Assembly (NCBI GenBank): GCA_019745395.1
Contig: JAIETG010000013.1
Location: 124,001 to 188,000 of the forward strand
Source of the DNA: Rhabdochlamydiaceae bacterium
GTDB taxonomy: Bacteria; Chlamydiota; Chlamydiia; Chlamydiales; Rhabdochlamydiaceae
Length of the DNA stretch: 64,000 nucleotides
Reading direction: 5' to 3'
Shown here in pieces: positions 42,859 through 51,538 of this stretch (within the stretch, counting starts at the first letter, position 1; each line of letters starts with the position of its first letter). The notes beneath the pieces were generated by a model. It was given only the letters and a program-made list of their open reading frames with translations, searched no databases and was not told where the DNA came from. A program made the translations under genes and the position numbers.

Positions 42859-44293
42859 TTTCGTGTTTTTGTTCCTCATGAGCTTTTGTTAAGGAAAAAA
42901 ACCATGAGGGTTTTTTTACTTGGGAAATGATCAGTGGGATTGCACACATGATCAAAAGCCCTCCGCATAAAAAGAGTTTATAAAATAGGGGGCTTCCCAT
43001 TTCTAAATGGGCCGGAGGCACAAAGCCTATGATGATGGCAAAAACGGAAGCTACTATTCCCATAGAAGATATCATCCAGATCCCTTTATGAGGAAAGGGT
43101 ATTTTGTAGGCTCTAGTAACATGAGGTTTACTATAGCGGAGGCGGATGGCAGCTAAGAACATTATGATATACATAATCAGATAGCTTTGAGCGCTGAGAA
43201 CTGTGAGAATCCAAAATCCGCTGCTTATATTGGGCATAAAAAGAAAGATCAAGGAAGTAATAGATACGATGGTTGCTTGGAAAAATAATAGATGTGTTGG
43301 AGTTCCATGGGAGTTGAGTTTTTGAAAAAAAGGAGGCAGATTGCCATGTAAAGAAGTAGCATGAAGTCCTTTTACTGGAGAGATCAGCCAGGAATTTACT
43401 TCTGCAAGAGCTCCTATAATCAGAAGTCCCCCTAAGATTGGTAATAGAATTGAGAGGTTAAAGGCGGGAAGAAAGCGTTCAAAGGCTTCCATAAGACCTG
43501 CTACAAGGCTGATTTCATTAGGAGGGAAAATGTATGCGATAGCAAGGGCTCCTAACATGAGGAGCACAAAAGTTGTAATAGCGGCAAGTGCGATAGCTTT
43601 AGGGAAGTTTTTTTGTGGTTCTTTAACATCGCTTGCTAAAGAAGCCGATACTTCAAGACCTGAAAATGCCAGGAAAAGACCAGCTAAAAAAACGATGCTG
43701 TTCATAGAGGTGAATTGAGAGACAAAAGAATTTGAAGAAAACGTTAAAAATCCAGGTCTTCCAGAGAAGATCCAAAAAGCGCCAAGCCCTATAATGAAAA
43801 TTCCAGGAAGGATCGTTCCTAAGATCGCTCCCATAGAACTCACTCTTCCCGAGATTTTAATTCCCATGTAGTTGAGTAGCGTCATTCCCCAAAAACTTAC
43901 TAAGATCACAGACAGAATATAGAATTTGTTTTCTGCAAGTTCAGGATAGGTAATGTGTGCAAAGGTTGTTGCAACGAAAGAGAGGATGACAGGATACCAT
44001 GCTACATTGTGCACCCATTGCATCCAGATACTAAAAAATCCCAGACGATCTCCAAAAGCTTCTCGAACCCATATATAGATTCCCCCAGACTTTGGCCAGC
44101 CAGTTGCAAGTTCCGCTGAAACGAGGGCGCAAGGAAGAAGAAAGAACAATCCCACGATGAAAAAGAAAAAGAGGCTAGAAAGCCCCCATTGGGCAACGAC
44201 AGGGAGTGTTCTTAAACTTAACATGATAGATACATTCAACATGGCTAGAATGAAGACGCTAAGAACTCTTCTAGGGGCTTGTGAGGAGAGCAT
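42836..44293 (-). CDS. APC-superfamily amino-acid transporter
   Basis: A 12-13 helix carrier of 485 residues. LATGWPKSGGIYIWVREAFG is the helix 1-2 region of the GadC/YjeM-like glutamate:GABA antiporter branch, and FSGLEVSASLASDVKEPQKNFPKAI is the helix 6-7 region. Members exchange amino acids for their decarboxylation products or do uptake of amino acids; the substrate cannot be read here. The C-terminal ~40 residues are charged (KAHEEQKHENDKK), as in gated antiporters. The end overlaps rarA by 23 bases. Confidence 0.87.
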   Translation of the reverse strand: MLSSQAPRRVLSVFILAMLNVSIMLSLRTLPVVAQWGLSSLFFFFIVGLFFLLPCALVSAELATGWPKSGGIYIWVREAFGDRLGFFSIWMQWVHNVAWYPVILSFVATTFAHITYPELAENKFYILSVILVSFWGMTLLNYMGIKISGRVSSMGAILGTILPGIFIIGLGAFWIFSGRPGFLTFSSNSFVSQFTSMNSIVFLAGLFLAFSGLEVSASLASDVKEPQKNFPKAIALAAITTFVLLMLGALAIAYIFPPNEISLVAGLMEAFERFLPAFNLSILLPILGGLLIIGALAEVNSWLISPVKGLHATSLHGNLPPFFQKLNSHGTPTHLLFFQATIVSITSLIFLFMPNISSGFWILTVLSAQSYLIMYIIMFLAAIRLRYSKPHVTRAYKIPFPHKGIWMISSMGIVASVFAIIIGFVPPAHLEMGSPLFYKLFLCGGLLIMCAIPLIISQVKKPSWFFSLTKAHEEQKHENDKKTPS

Positions 44294-44518
44294 ATAAACT
44301 GCCTTATTTATAAATTATTTGAACAATAGCTGTTTTTTTTGCGGATATCAATAAGGAAATTTGGCTAATAATAAAAATATCGTTCTAATTTCGAGGTAAT
44401 TGTGCAGTTAGTGTGAGTGTCGATGCTGCAAATTTATTCTTTAATCATGTAGAATGAGGGTAACGAGGAACTGGTTCTTTCTACGGGCCTTTCTTCTCGC
44501 AACCCAAGGAGATATATT

Positions 44519-44665
44519 ATGAAAGATCGTACTACAGACCATCCAAATAAAGTACAACCGCAGCAACAACAGCCAGGGCAAAAACCTCAGCCAGGTAGCT
44601 GCGATAAGAATAATCCTAAGAATCCTAATGATAAGAAGGGTGGCGGTTGCGGTAGCTGCAAATAA
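44519..44665 (+). CDS. Tiny Gln/Pro-rich protein with Cys-Gly tail
   Basis: A 48-residue gene with a strong ribosome-binding site (AAGGAG, eight bases before ATG 44519). It starts MKDRTTDHPNKVQPQQQQP, is hydrophilic and low-complexity, and ends GGGCGSCK with three Cys in total. It has no signal peptide and no membrane segment. Promoter-like TAGAAT lies at 44450-44455. A terminator shared with the convergent gene follows. Small and strongly translated; metal binding or a thiol-exchange partner is possible but unproven. Confidence 0.65.
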   Translation: MKDRTTDHPNKVQPQQQQPGQKPQPGSCDKNNPKNPNDKKGGGCGSCK

Positions 44666-44687
44666 ATAGTCCCATAGGAAAGAACCC

Positions 44688-44719
44688 CAACGCCTGATAG
44701 CTTTGGCTTTTAGGCGTTG
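44688..44719. terminator. Terminator shared by convergent small gene and glutaredoxin gene
   Basis: CAACGCCT (44688-44695) pairs with AGGCGTTG (44712-44719), followed by TTTT on the plus strand. Confidence 0.7.
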
Positions 44720-44721
44720 TT

Positions 44722-45105
44722 TTAAAGAGGTTCTAAATTGGATTTATTTTGAGAAAGCCACTGTATGATTGTGGCAGACTCGTACATCGCTTTGCCATTA
44801 ATGATCAGGCAGGGCACTTGAGCTTTCCCTCCAATTTTTCGAAGTTCTTCTTTTCCCTTATTATCTTGTTGTAGATTTTTCATCGGCAGTGTTTTATGCA
44901 TCTGCTTTAAATGGTCTAATACTTTCTGTGAATATGGACACCAAGGTAGATAATATAGGAGTAACTGAGGATTTTCTCTAGCAATCGCTTGCTGGTTGCC
45001 TATCGGGCGAAGAGTTCTGTTATATTCTTTAGCCGCGCCTTCCGAAGAAAAGCTGCAAGTCAAGATTGTGATAAGGCATGAATAAAAAAAAGTCGCTTTT
45101 ATCAT
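44722..45105 (-). CDS. Exported glutaredoxin-like protein
   Basis: Residues 1-24 form a signal peptide (FFYSCLITILTCSFSSEGAA). The mature part has LLLYYLPWCPYSQKVLDHLK with the CPYS active site, VPCLIINGKAMYES with the cis-Pro loop, and TIIQWLSQ, the glutaredoxin plan. Export is odd because glutaredoxins normally use cytoplasmic glutathione; here it may act in the periplasm on envelope-protein disulfides, relevant to the disulfide-linked chlamydial outer membrane. The second Cys of a classic CPYC is Ser, so it would be monothiol. Confidence 0.82.
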   Translation of the reverse strand: MIKATFFYSCLITILTCSFSSEGAAKEYNRTLRPIGNQQAIARENPQLLLYYLPWCPYSQKVLDHLKQMHKTLPMKNLQQDNKGKEELRKIGGKAQVPCLIINGKAMYESATIIQWLSQNKSNLEPL

Positions 45106-45359
45106 AGGTTGCTTACGGCGTTATTGAATGCCGCTCCCTTTACATGTTCAATTTCCTTATAAGAAAATTTTTTGGTTAGCGCAAGTATAATAAATTATTG
45201 TTAAATTGCAAGTCAGACGTTAAGAGGCTGCAAATCCTTGAAGAGAAGGTCCATTCTCCTTGCTTTATTTCCTCAATTTTCTTACCTTGTTCCTTGAGTA
45301 ACTCTAATAATGAGTGCTTGGTAAAAGGCTTTTTCCATTTTTTGAAAGAGGTATGTTTT

Positions 45360-45932
45360 ATGAACGGTATATTAGCAAGAGCCTGCGCAGCTTTTTGCAT
45401 GAGCCTTATTCTTTGTGTAAGCGCATATGGAGCAGATGAAGACATGAAATTTACAGAACCTACTCAGGCTTTAGCTTTTGAAAAAGATAAAACCTATTGG
45501 ACAGCTATACATACAAACAAGGGCAAGATTCTTTGTCAGCTTTTTCCTGAAAAAGCGCCCGTTTCCGTAACCAACTTTATGCAGTTAGCCTCTGGTCATT
45601 TTTATGATGGGCTTACATTTCATAGAGTGGTGCCTAATTTTGTCATTCAAGGAGGAGATCCTCAAGGTTCAGGAGCTGGAGGGCCAGGTTATACCCTTCC
45701 TGCAGAAATTGGGCTTCCTCATGAATCTGGAGCTTTGGCTTGGGCCCGTCTTCCCGATTCAGTGAACCCACACCGACGTTCTAGCGGTTCTCAATTCTAT
45801 ATTACTTTGGATAAAGTATCTTTTTTAGATGGAGAATATACCGTTTTTGGTCAAGTTACAGAAGGATTTGATATAATCCAACTAGTAAGACCAAATGATA
45901 AGATTGAAAAGATTGAGGTCTTCACTAAATAA
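45360..45932 (+). CDS. Exported cyclophilin-type peptidyl-prolyl isomerase
   Basis: From ATG 45360 the 190-residue product has a signal peptide (MNGILARACAAFCMSLILCV, cut probably after SAYGA) and a cyclophilin domain with FYDGLTFHRVVPNFVIQGGD, GSGAGGPGYTLPAE, SSGSQFYITL and YTVFGQVTEGFD. Cyclophilins catalyse proline isomerisation during folding of exported proteins. The catalytic Arg of FHRV is present. The longer frame from 45198 has no ribosome-binding site and is rejected. A terminator follows. It lies next to the exported glutaredoxin, so both may serve envelope-protein folding. Confidence 0.9.
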   Translation: MNGILARACAAFCMSLILCVSAYGADEDMKFTEPTQALAFEKDKTYWTAIHTNKGKILCQLFPEKAPVSVTNFMQLASGHFYDGLTFHRVVPNFVIQGGDPQGSGAGGPGYTLPAEIGLPHESGALAWARLPDSVNPHRRSSGSQFYITLDKVSFLDGEYTVFGQVTEGFDIIQLVRPNDKIEKIEVFTK

Positions 45933-45937
45933 ATTTT

Positions 45938-45971
45938 TTAAGACCTAAATCACTTGAGGTTTAGGTCTTAA
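45938..45971 (+). terminator. Terminator after the cyclophilin gene
   Basis: TTAAGACCTAAA (45938-45949) is followed by its exact reverse complement (45960-45971) after a 10-base loop, then TTGTTTTCTTTC. Confidence 0.88.
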
Positions 45972-46093
45972 TTGTTTTCTTTCTTTTTCCAAATAATATT
46001 TTGTTTTGTCGTCTATTTTCTTTTGTGTATATTCAAAAATACACCTCAAAAAGAAATCAAGATAGTTCTTTTTGAGATCATAGAGGTTTCAAG

Positions 46094-46210
46094 ATGAATA
46101 CAAAATTAAAAATGATCAAGATTAAGGGGATTACAAAAAACCCATTAATCGAGAAATTAAAAGCCAAAAGAGATCAAACTTTTGGTAGATTTCGTTCTAA
46201 GTTTTCTTAA
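46094..46210 (+). CDS. Tiny basic protein
   Basis: A 38-residue gene: MNTKLKMIKIKGITKNPLIE to KFS, then TAA. AGAGG lies about ten bases upstream of ATG 46094, and a clear terminator (46239-46269) follows. It is Lys/Arg-rich with no signal or membrane segment. Position beside the histone-like gene suggests a nucleic-acid-binding small protein, but I do not recognise the family. The alternative is a chance ORF; the surrounding signals argue against it. Confidence 0.55.
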   Translation: MNTKLKMIKIKGITKNPLIEKLKAKRDQTFGRFRSKFS

Positions 46211-46238
46211 ATTATACTTTTTTTAACGTGATTTTTGT

Positions 46239-46269
46239 AAAAAACAGGGAATTATTTTCCCTGTTTTTT
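46239..46269 (+). terminator. Terminator after the tiny basic gene
   Basis: AAAAAACAGGGAA (46239-46251) pairs with TTCCCTGTTTTTT (46257-46269), then ATTTTATTTTA. Confidence 0.88.
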
Positions 46270-46463
46270 ATTTTATTTTATCCCCATTAAAGTGCCTTTT
46301 AGAACTATTGTGAGGCTGTTTTTGTTTTTAATAATCTGATCTTGTTTTGTTTATTAATAAAAAAACAATTCCACAAATAATAATTTTTTTGTATATTTAG
46401 AATATGTAGAGAGTAAATTGTTTATTTAACCTTCTCTGCTATTTGAAAATTAAGGAGATTATC

Positions 46464-46631
46464 ATGGCTAAGAAAGCGGCTTCTAAAAAGAAAGCGACAA
46501 AATCGGCTTCTAAAAAAACGGCTTCTAAAAAAGCAGTTCGCAGAGCACCAGCGAAAAAAGCATCTGCAAAAAAAGCTAAAAAACCTGCTGCGAAAAGAAG
46601 AACACCAGCAAAAAAAGCTACTCGCAAATAA
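46464..46631 (+). CDS. hctB: Histone H1-like nucleoid protein, Hc2 type
   Basis: The 55-residue product starts MAKKAASKKKATKSASKK and consists almost only of Lys, Ala, Arg, Ser, Thr and Pro in short AKKA/PAKK repeats. Chlamydial histone-like proteins condense the nucleoid late in development, and Hc2 has this composition, though it is longer in Chlamydia. The start ATG 46464 has AAGGAG at a good distance. The DNA just upstream is very AT-rich with a TAGAAT element, where a late promoter is expected. A terminator follows. The assignment to Hc2 rests on composition; a bacterial H1-like KfrA-type protein is an alternative. Confidence 0.75.
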   Translation: MAKKAASKKKATKSASKKTASKKAVRRAPAKKASAKKAKKPAAKRRTPAKKATRK

Positions 46632-46693
46632 GCTTCGCGAAATAAGTTTTGTAATATCTTTATGTGCAAAACTTAGAGTTTTTTGTTCTCGAG

Positions 46694-46726
46694 ATCGAGT
46701 AGGTCAGGGCCTACTCGATTTTTTTT
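46694..46726 (+). terminator. Terminator after the histone-like gene
   Basis: ATCGAGTAGG (46694-46703) pairs with CCTACTCGAT (46710-46719), followed by a T-run. Confidence 0.9.
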
Positions 46727-46730
46727 GTCT

Positions 46731-46760
46731 TTGATTTTCCTTTTTCTTTTATTCTATAAT
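46731..46760 (+). promoter_or_regulatory. Near-consensus promoter for the flavoprotein gene
   Basis: TTGATT (46731-46736) and TATAAT (46755-46760) are spaced by 18 bases. Transcription should start around 46767, only a few bases before ATG 46770, so the mRNA may be leaderless. Confidence 0.6.
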
Positions 46761-46769
46761 GTCCGCCTT

Positions 46770-48008
46770 ATGGAAATATACGACGTTATTATCATTGGAG
46801 CTGGTGCCGCAGGGTGCTTTGCCGCAGTTTGTCTCTCAGAAGGTGCCCCCCACCTCAAAATCCGCATTTTAGAAAAAACCAGGCAACCTCTTGCTAAGGT
46901 AAAGATTTCAGGAGGAGGGCGTTGCAATGTTACACATCATTGTTTTGATCCTTCGAAACTGATAGAAAATTACCCTCGGGGGAAGGATTTCTTGCGAAAC
47001 GCTTTTTCTAGATTTCAGCCACAAGATATGATCGATTGGCTATCGCGTCATGGTGTGGAAGTGAAAGTAGAAAAAGATGGCCGAATGTTTCCAACAACCA
47101 ATCGTTCTCAGACGATCATCGATTGTTTTTTGTCTTTGCTTCAAAAACGAAATGTCCCGCTTTCTTTAGAGTGTGAGGTTGTATCTCTTGTCAAAATCGG
47201 AGATCAATTTCATTTGGAGCTTAAGAGTGGAGAGAAGATTCAGTCTAAACAGGTGCTTATAGCCACTGGAGGCCTGCAAAAATCGTATGCGTTAGCAGAA
47301 GGGCTGGGGCATTTTATAGAACCAGCTATTGCTTCTTTATTCACATTTTCTTTGCAAGAAGAGTGGGTTCGGGATCACAGTGGGTTTTCTGTCCCTAGTG
47401 CAAAGGTATCGCTACAAGGATTTCCTCTAGAAATACAAGGTCCTATTCTTATAACGCACTGGGGGGTAAGCGGTCCTGCTGTTTTAAAGCTTTCAGCATT
47501 TGCAGCAAGATGGCTTTTTGCTCAAGATTACCAAGCAAAACTTTTTGTCAATTGGACGGGACTTGCAGAAGCAGAAGTGCAAGAAGCTCTTTTTTTAACA
47601 AGAAAGCAACTTTCTTCCAAAAAACTGGAAATAACGCCTTTATTTTCCTTTTCTAAAAACTTTTGGAAAGCTTTTTTAGCTCAAATCTCTCCATCTTTGC
47701 CCAATTTAACCTGGGCTCAGGTCTCCAAACAAGAGATTCATAAACTTACAGCTCTTCTTACTCGTACAAGTTTTACTATGATAGGAAAAAGTCTTAATAA
47801 AGATGAGTTTGTAACATCCGGTGGGGTGTCCCTGCAAGAAGTGGATCCTAAGACTTTGCAGAGTAAAAAAGTTCCAGGTTTGTATTTTGCGGGAGAAGTC
47901 TTAAATATTGATGGGGTTACGGGAGGCTTTAATTTTCAGTCTGCATGGACTACAGCTTTTCTAACTGCTCAGTCGATGCATCTTTTTTCTCGTACAAGTA
48001 GTGTATGA
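46770..48008 (+). CDS. FAD-dependent oxidoreductase, HI0933/YhiN family
   Basis: The 412-residue protein from ATG 46770 has IIIGAGAAGCFAAVCL (Rossmann FAD site), KVKISGGGRCNVTH, a second dinucleotide-like IATGGLQKS and a late GLYFAGEVLNIDGVTGGFN, the pattern of the HI0933 family. The biochemical role of this family is unsettled. The TATAAT box ends ten bases before ATG, so no normal Shine-Dalgarno leader exists. The longer frame back to 46683 would cross the terminator and promoter and is rejected. The 3' end overlaps the convergent gene by 59 bases. Confidence 0.9.
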   Translation: MEIYDVIIIGAGAAGCFAAVCLSEGAPHLKIRILEKTRQPLAKVKISGGGRCNVTHHCFDPSKLIENYPRGKDFLRNAFSRFQPQDMIDWLSRHGVEVKVEKDGRMFPTTNRSQTIIDCFLSLLQKRNVPLSLECEVVSLVKIGDQFHLELKSGEKIQSKQVLIATGGLQKSYALAEGLGHFIEPAIASLFTFSLQEEWVRDHSGFSVPSAKVSLQGFPLEIQGPILITHWGVSGPAVLKLSAFAARWLFAQDYQAKLFVNWTGLAEAEVQEALFLTRKQLSSKKLEITPLFSFSKNFWKAFLAQISPSLPNLTWAQVSKQEIHKLTALLTRTSFTMIGKSLNKDEFVTSGGVSLQEVDPKTLQSKKVPGLYFAGEVLNIDGVTGGFNFQSAWTTAFLTAQSMHLFSRTSSV

Positions 48009-49431
48009 TACGAGGAAGAGCTGTTAAAGTGCGGGATATATACCACCAGGGAGATACTGACTCTTGAGCAGTGGTGATATTTAAAAGCCCCATGCTTTGT
48101 TGATCCATAGCGTCGTCTTGAATATCTGAATCAACATTTTCGCGCGCAAGCAACCATCCTGGTTGTTTATATAGGTCGTTTTGGTATTTATCAAACAAAT
48201 CAGAGCTGTCATAAAGAGCAAAGGTTCCTTCTAAGTATAAGAATACGATAGAAGAGATCAATGTTGTGATGGCAAGTGAGGTTCCGCTAGAGGCAAAGGT
48301 TGCAATAAGTGTTAACGTTCCACCTAATAGCATAGCCCATCCAAGACTTTCCCCCACTTCAAATGTAACTATTTCCTTATGAAGCCCTCTGTTTAATATT
48401 GTCACATAGTTGCTAAGCTCATCTTGTGTGGTAATATTATCTAGTGAGCTTGTCTTAGCTTGTGCCGCCGTTATTTGTTGTTCGGTTATTTTTGTGTCTA
48501 CTAGTGACTTTAGGAAGTTGATGTTATCATCTGAAGTAGCGCAGTAGGTTTCCAAAAGTTCTTTAATTGCTAAAGCCTTCTGGTTAGGTTGTTTACTTTC
48601 GTCTTTGTAAATAATTTCAATTTGACTTCGAAGTTCATGAGCTAGCTTTCGATTTTGTCTAGAGCGGTAGATGAGGGCTCCTCCGCGAAGTATATAAGTG
48701 ATCCCAAGAGCGCCTCCGAGCACTTGTGCAACGACCATTCCTGTGCTAGCGGCGATGCATCCAGCCTGGTGAACAAAGTGAGCAAAGGTGCTGCCGTAGG
48801 TTAACATGGATGTTATTCCTATAGCAATTTGTAGGGATCCTATTCTAATCATATGAGCCCAGTAGATTTCGGTTAAAGTAGCAAGGTATGCTTTTTTTTG
48901 AGCTATTTGCGCTTGTTTATCAGAAGATAAGATGTCTTTGTCTTTTCTGAATTCTAGCCATAAGCTTATCCCTGTATAGCATGCAATAACTTCTATAAAT
49001 AGTAGGGAAGCAATGATCTCACAGAAGCTGTACATAAGTTTTCCAAAAGAAGACTTTTGCTCTGGTGAGAGGTTTCTGGCTTTAACTTCTTCCTCTTCTG
49101 GAACATTCGTATCTGTAACAATTTGTGTTGAATGTGATGTGCTAGTTCGTTTTTTTGCTATTATTTCTTGGTATTTTTGGTGGGCTTTTTCTCTAGATTC
49201 TCTAGCTTCGGGGATCCCTTTTGCAAGAGTTAAATAAAGGGCTCCGCATCCAGTTAATAATAAGCCGCTAGCTGCTTGAGTTCCGATTAGTGCTGGAGTT
49301 GCTGCTATTTTTGCTATCTGGCAGGCTGCTACAGAGGCTGTGAGACCATTACGCCCAAAGTTGAGCATGTCTATCAATGCATACATATTCTCTCGAAATG
49401 CGCTAAGAATGCCGTCTGCTCTAGAAGCCAT
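47950..49431 (-). CDS. Lineage-specific membrane protein with two hydrophobic bundles
   Basis: Unrecognised 493-residue protein. Hydrophobic segments appear in groups: one near 45-75, a pair at ~140-160, a group at ~200-265 (IGSLQIAIGITSMLTYG, AQVLGGALGITYILRGG) and another at ~355-410, with long charged, helical linkers between. A glutamate-rich stretch lies near 110-120. The start at ATG 49431 has no strong ribosome-binding site. Paired hydrophobic lobes flanked by coiled regions are common in chlamydial inclusion-membrane proteins, so that is a possibility, not a conclusion. Confidence 0.7.
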   Translation of the reverse strand: MASRADGILSAFRENMYALIDMLNFGRNGLTASVAACQIAKIAATPALIGTQAASGLLLTGCGALYLTLAKGIPEARESREKAHQKYQEIIAKKRTSTSHSTQIVTDTNVPEEEEVKARNLSPEQKSSFGKLMYSFCEIIASLLFIEVIACYTGISLWLEFRKDKDILSSDKQAQIAQKKAYLATLTEIYWAHMIRIGSLQIAIGITSMLTYGSTFAHFVHQAGCIAASTGMVVAQVLGGALGITYILRGGALIYRSRQNRKLAHELRSQIEIIYKDESKQPNQKALAIKELLETYCATSDDNINFLKSLVDTKITEQQITAAQAKTSSLDNITTQDELSNYVTILNRGLHKEIVTFEVGESLGWAMLLGGTLTLIATFASSGTSLAITTLISSIVFLYLEGTFALYDSSDLFDKYQNDLYKQPGWLLARENVDSDIQDDAMDQQSMGLLNITTAQESVSPWWYISRTLTALPRIIHYLYEKKDASTEQLEKL

Positions 49432-49611
49432 AATTGACTGTTATTTAATTAATCAATTCTTAATTATACTCTAATTACATTAAAAAATAAAGTTCTGAAA
49501 TGACTTTTTGTTATTTATTTTTTTAATAGCATAAGCTTATGCGGATAGATCGACAGTAATGTCTTGATTTTATGATTGTATAGTGCGTTTTTGTAAGGTA
49601 AGTATCTGGTT

Positions 49612-49989
49612 TTAATCGTCTAGCATGTTTCTTAAGACAATTTCACTAGTATCTACCCCATCGCCGCTTATTGGAACTATCCTTCCACTACCCTGAGATT
49701 GCATTGAAGAGTTAGAGGAGCTTGGAGTGACGGTTGAGGGACTTACAGCACGCTTCCATAAAGCTTGAGACCAGCTTGGCGCTGCTTTTTCTGGTACTAT
49801 TTCTTTGTTTTTAAGTTCTTGAAAATGAGCTGCTTGATTTTTCTTTGTCGGTTTTTCGCTATTTCTAGGAAGTAGGATCGCCTGTAGGGCTTTGCGTATG
49901 TAATGCCCTTTGCCTTTTCTTTCCCCGGATCTTCTCCACTTGGGAGCGATAATAATAGGATTATTTTGATAGTTTCCGGAAACTGACAT
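49612..49989 (-). CDS. Small Ser/Lys-rich hypothetical protein
   Basis: Unrecognised 125-residue protein starting at ATG 49989. The first half is basic (KWRRSGERKGKGHYIRKAL), the second Ser/Thr/Pro-rich and disordered. No membrane segment or signal peptide. It is isolated by spacers of ~180 and ~150 bases. A secreted or DNA/RNA-binding protein is possible; nothing visible decides. Confidence 0.5.
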   Translation of the reverse strand: MSVSGNYQNNPIIIAPKWRRSGERKGKGHYIRKALQAILLPRNSEKPTKKNQAAHFQELKNKEIVPEKAAPSWSQALWKRAVSPSTVTPSSSNSSMQSQGSGRIVPISGDGVDTSEIVLRNMLDD

Positions 49990-50139
49990 TTTATGCTCGC
50001 TTGTTTTAGTTTAATAAAACTATTGCATCAAATTATTTGTTTAAAAGTAGGTGTTTGTTTGGTTTTCTTATGGGTAATATTGAAAGGTTTTTAGTGTCTA
50101 TAGAGTTAGATGATTAGAGTGATGTTAGTTTGCCAATGC

Positions 50140-51447
50140 TTACGGGGAGACTAGTGAGCATGGGTCTTCTTTTAGATCTAGGTGAGCTGCTAAAGATTTT
50201 TCAAAGGCTGTAAATTCTTTTTCTGCGAATTGATAGAAAGCACAGCCTACAAGAGGGTAGGGGATTTCTTCTTGGCAATCTGTTTCTTGAGGCAGTTGTA
50301 TGAAAGAGGCTATTTGAAGAGTGGGGTTACAGAAATCAAGTGATAAGGCTAATGCATTTCTTTGCTTTTCCGGAATATTCACAAGTAATTTTTGCATGGT
50401 ACTATGCATGAGTTTAAGTTGCTCCTCAGTATCTCGAATCTCGTCTAAGACCCCCGCAACTTTCACTGTTGATCTAAAAGTTTTGTTCAGTGTTGGTTTT
50501 TCAGATCTTTGAGATATGAGTTCCTTGAGAAGTGTCTTTATACTGAGCTCCATGCTTGCAGAGTTTTCTGGCTTTTGTATGGCATCGCGAGCGTCGGCAG
50601 TTGAGATGTTGTGAGATTGCAATAGATCATCATCTAGTTTGCTTTTAAAAATTTCGATCTGCTCTTTTAGAATGTTTTTTTCTTGTTTTAGTAGAGAAGT
50701 CATCTCTTCAATGGAAAAAGCTAGATTTGCTATCTTTAAGAAAGACTCTGCTCTAAGGATCATTGATTCCAATTCTTGATCGTAGCTTTCTTCTAGTTCT
50801 AAAATAGGGTTCTCTTGGATATCGGATGGAGAATATAGCTCTGAGGTGATTCTTTTGTTTGCTATATTCATGTAATTATGTGTTATTGCATAAATTTCTA
50901 GCTTTTCTATTTTTTTTGCGTAGCGAAACAGCTGTTGTGGATTTTTTTCAGAGCTGGCCAGTTGTTTTATTTTCTCCAGTAATCTTTGAATGAGGTAGGC
51001 CTTTTCATAAGTGTGAATAAGATTTTTATCTGGAGTTTGAATTTCGTATTCTAAATTGCAGAATTCAAGTTCTGTTAGGATAATTTCTTCGGTAAGTAGA
51101 GGTTTTTTTGTAGGAAATAGGGAAGGCGTGGGGGAGGGTTCCCGATCTGGAGTAATTAACCCCATAGTGCCGCTTTTAAATAAATTACCGTAGGTGGGAG
51201 GTGTTTTGATGTTTTGCTTTTCTGAAATAGCTTCTAGGGTTGTTAGGGAATCATAGGATGGATTTTGTGTAATTTGCGTAGAGAATTTAGGAGAAGATGA
51301 ATCTGGGAAAAATGGTCCCCCCTTTTTACTGACAAAGATTTGAATTTTATTTATTAGTTCGGATGACCTCTGAGATGAAGAGGTTCCTTTTGAATTTGTA
51401 GATTTATTGGGCCCTGTGGGTGTTAGTTTGGATATTTTTAGTGGCAT
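50140..51447 (-). CDS. Soluble helical protein, paralogue of the next gene
   Basis: Unrecognised 435-residue protein. Residues 1-~130 are Pro/Ser/Thr-rich and probably disordered; the remainder is helical, with coiled-coil-like Lys/Glu/Leu runs (LEKIKQLASSEKN, KQEKNILKEQIEIFKSK) and no membrane segment. Its C-terminal CAFYQFAEKEFTAFEKSLAAH matches CAFHQFANREFESFERQLESH of the paralogue upstream; NYMNIANKRI and AESFLKIANLA also line up. An unstructured start and lack of membrane segments are common in type III substrates, which is inference. Confidence 0.72.
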   Translation of the reverse strand: MPLKISKLTPTGPNKSTNSKGTSSSQRSSELINKIQIFVSKKGGPFFPDSSSPKFSTQITQNPSYDSLTTLEAISEKQNIKTPPTYGNLFKSGTMGLITPDREPSPTPSLFPTKKPLLTEEIILTELEFCNLEYEIQTPDKNLIHTYEKAYLIQRLLEKIKQLASSEKNPQQLFRYAKKIEKLEIYAITHNYMNIANKRITSELYSPSDIQENPILELEESYDQELESMILRAESFLKIANLAFSIEEMTSLLKQEKNILKEQIEIFKSKLDDDLLQSHNISTADARDAIQKPENSASMELSIKTLLKELISQRSEKPTLNKTFRSTVKVAGVLDEIRDTEEQLKLMHSTMQKLLVNIPEKQRNALALSLDFCNPTLQIASFIQLPQETDCQEEIPYPLVGCAFYQFAEKEFTAFEKSLAAHLDLKEDPCSLVSP

Positions 51448-51484
51448 ATTTTATGTTTTTTTCGGCTTTAAAGGGCTCTTCAAG

Positions 51485-51517
51485 TAAACACCTAATATAG
51501 TGCATATTAGGTGTTTA
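51485..51517. terminator. Perfect hairpin between the two paralogues
   Basis: TAAACACCTAATAT (51485-51498) and its exact reverse complement (51504-51517) enclose AGTGC. It lies 22 bases after the stop of the upstream minus-strand gene. The T-run is on the plus-strand side, so its direction as a terminator is not certain. Confidence 0.6.
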
Positions 51518-51538
51518 TGTGGCGCTTTTTTTGTAAGG

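Noticed and set aside
45176-45445. Minus-strand ORF of 89 codons over the cyclophilin start
   Set aside because: It covers the signal-peptide coding region of a gene with clear family motifs on the other strand.
46443-46463. Longer start for the histone-like protein
   Set aside because: The first seven codons hold the ribosome-binding site AAGGAG of the internal ATG, which is the better start.
51485-51517. Operator for the gene at 51447
   Set aside because: A perfect hairpin is better explained as a transcription end between two genes on the same strand.
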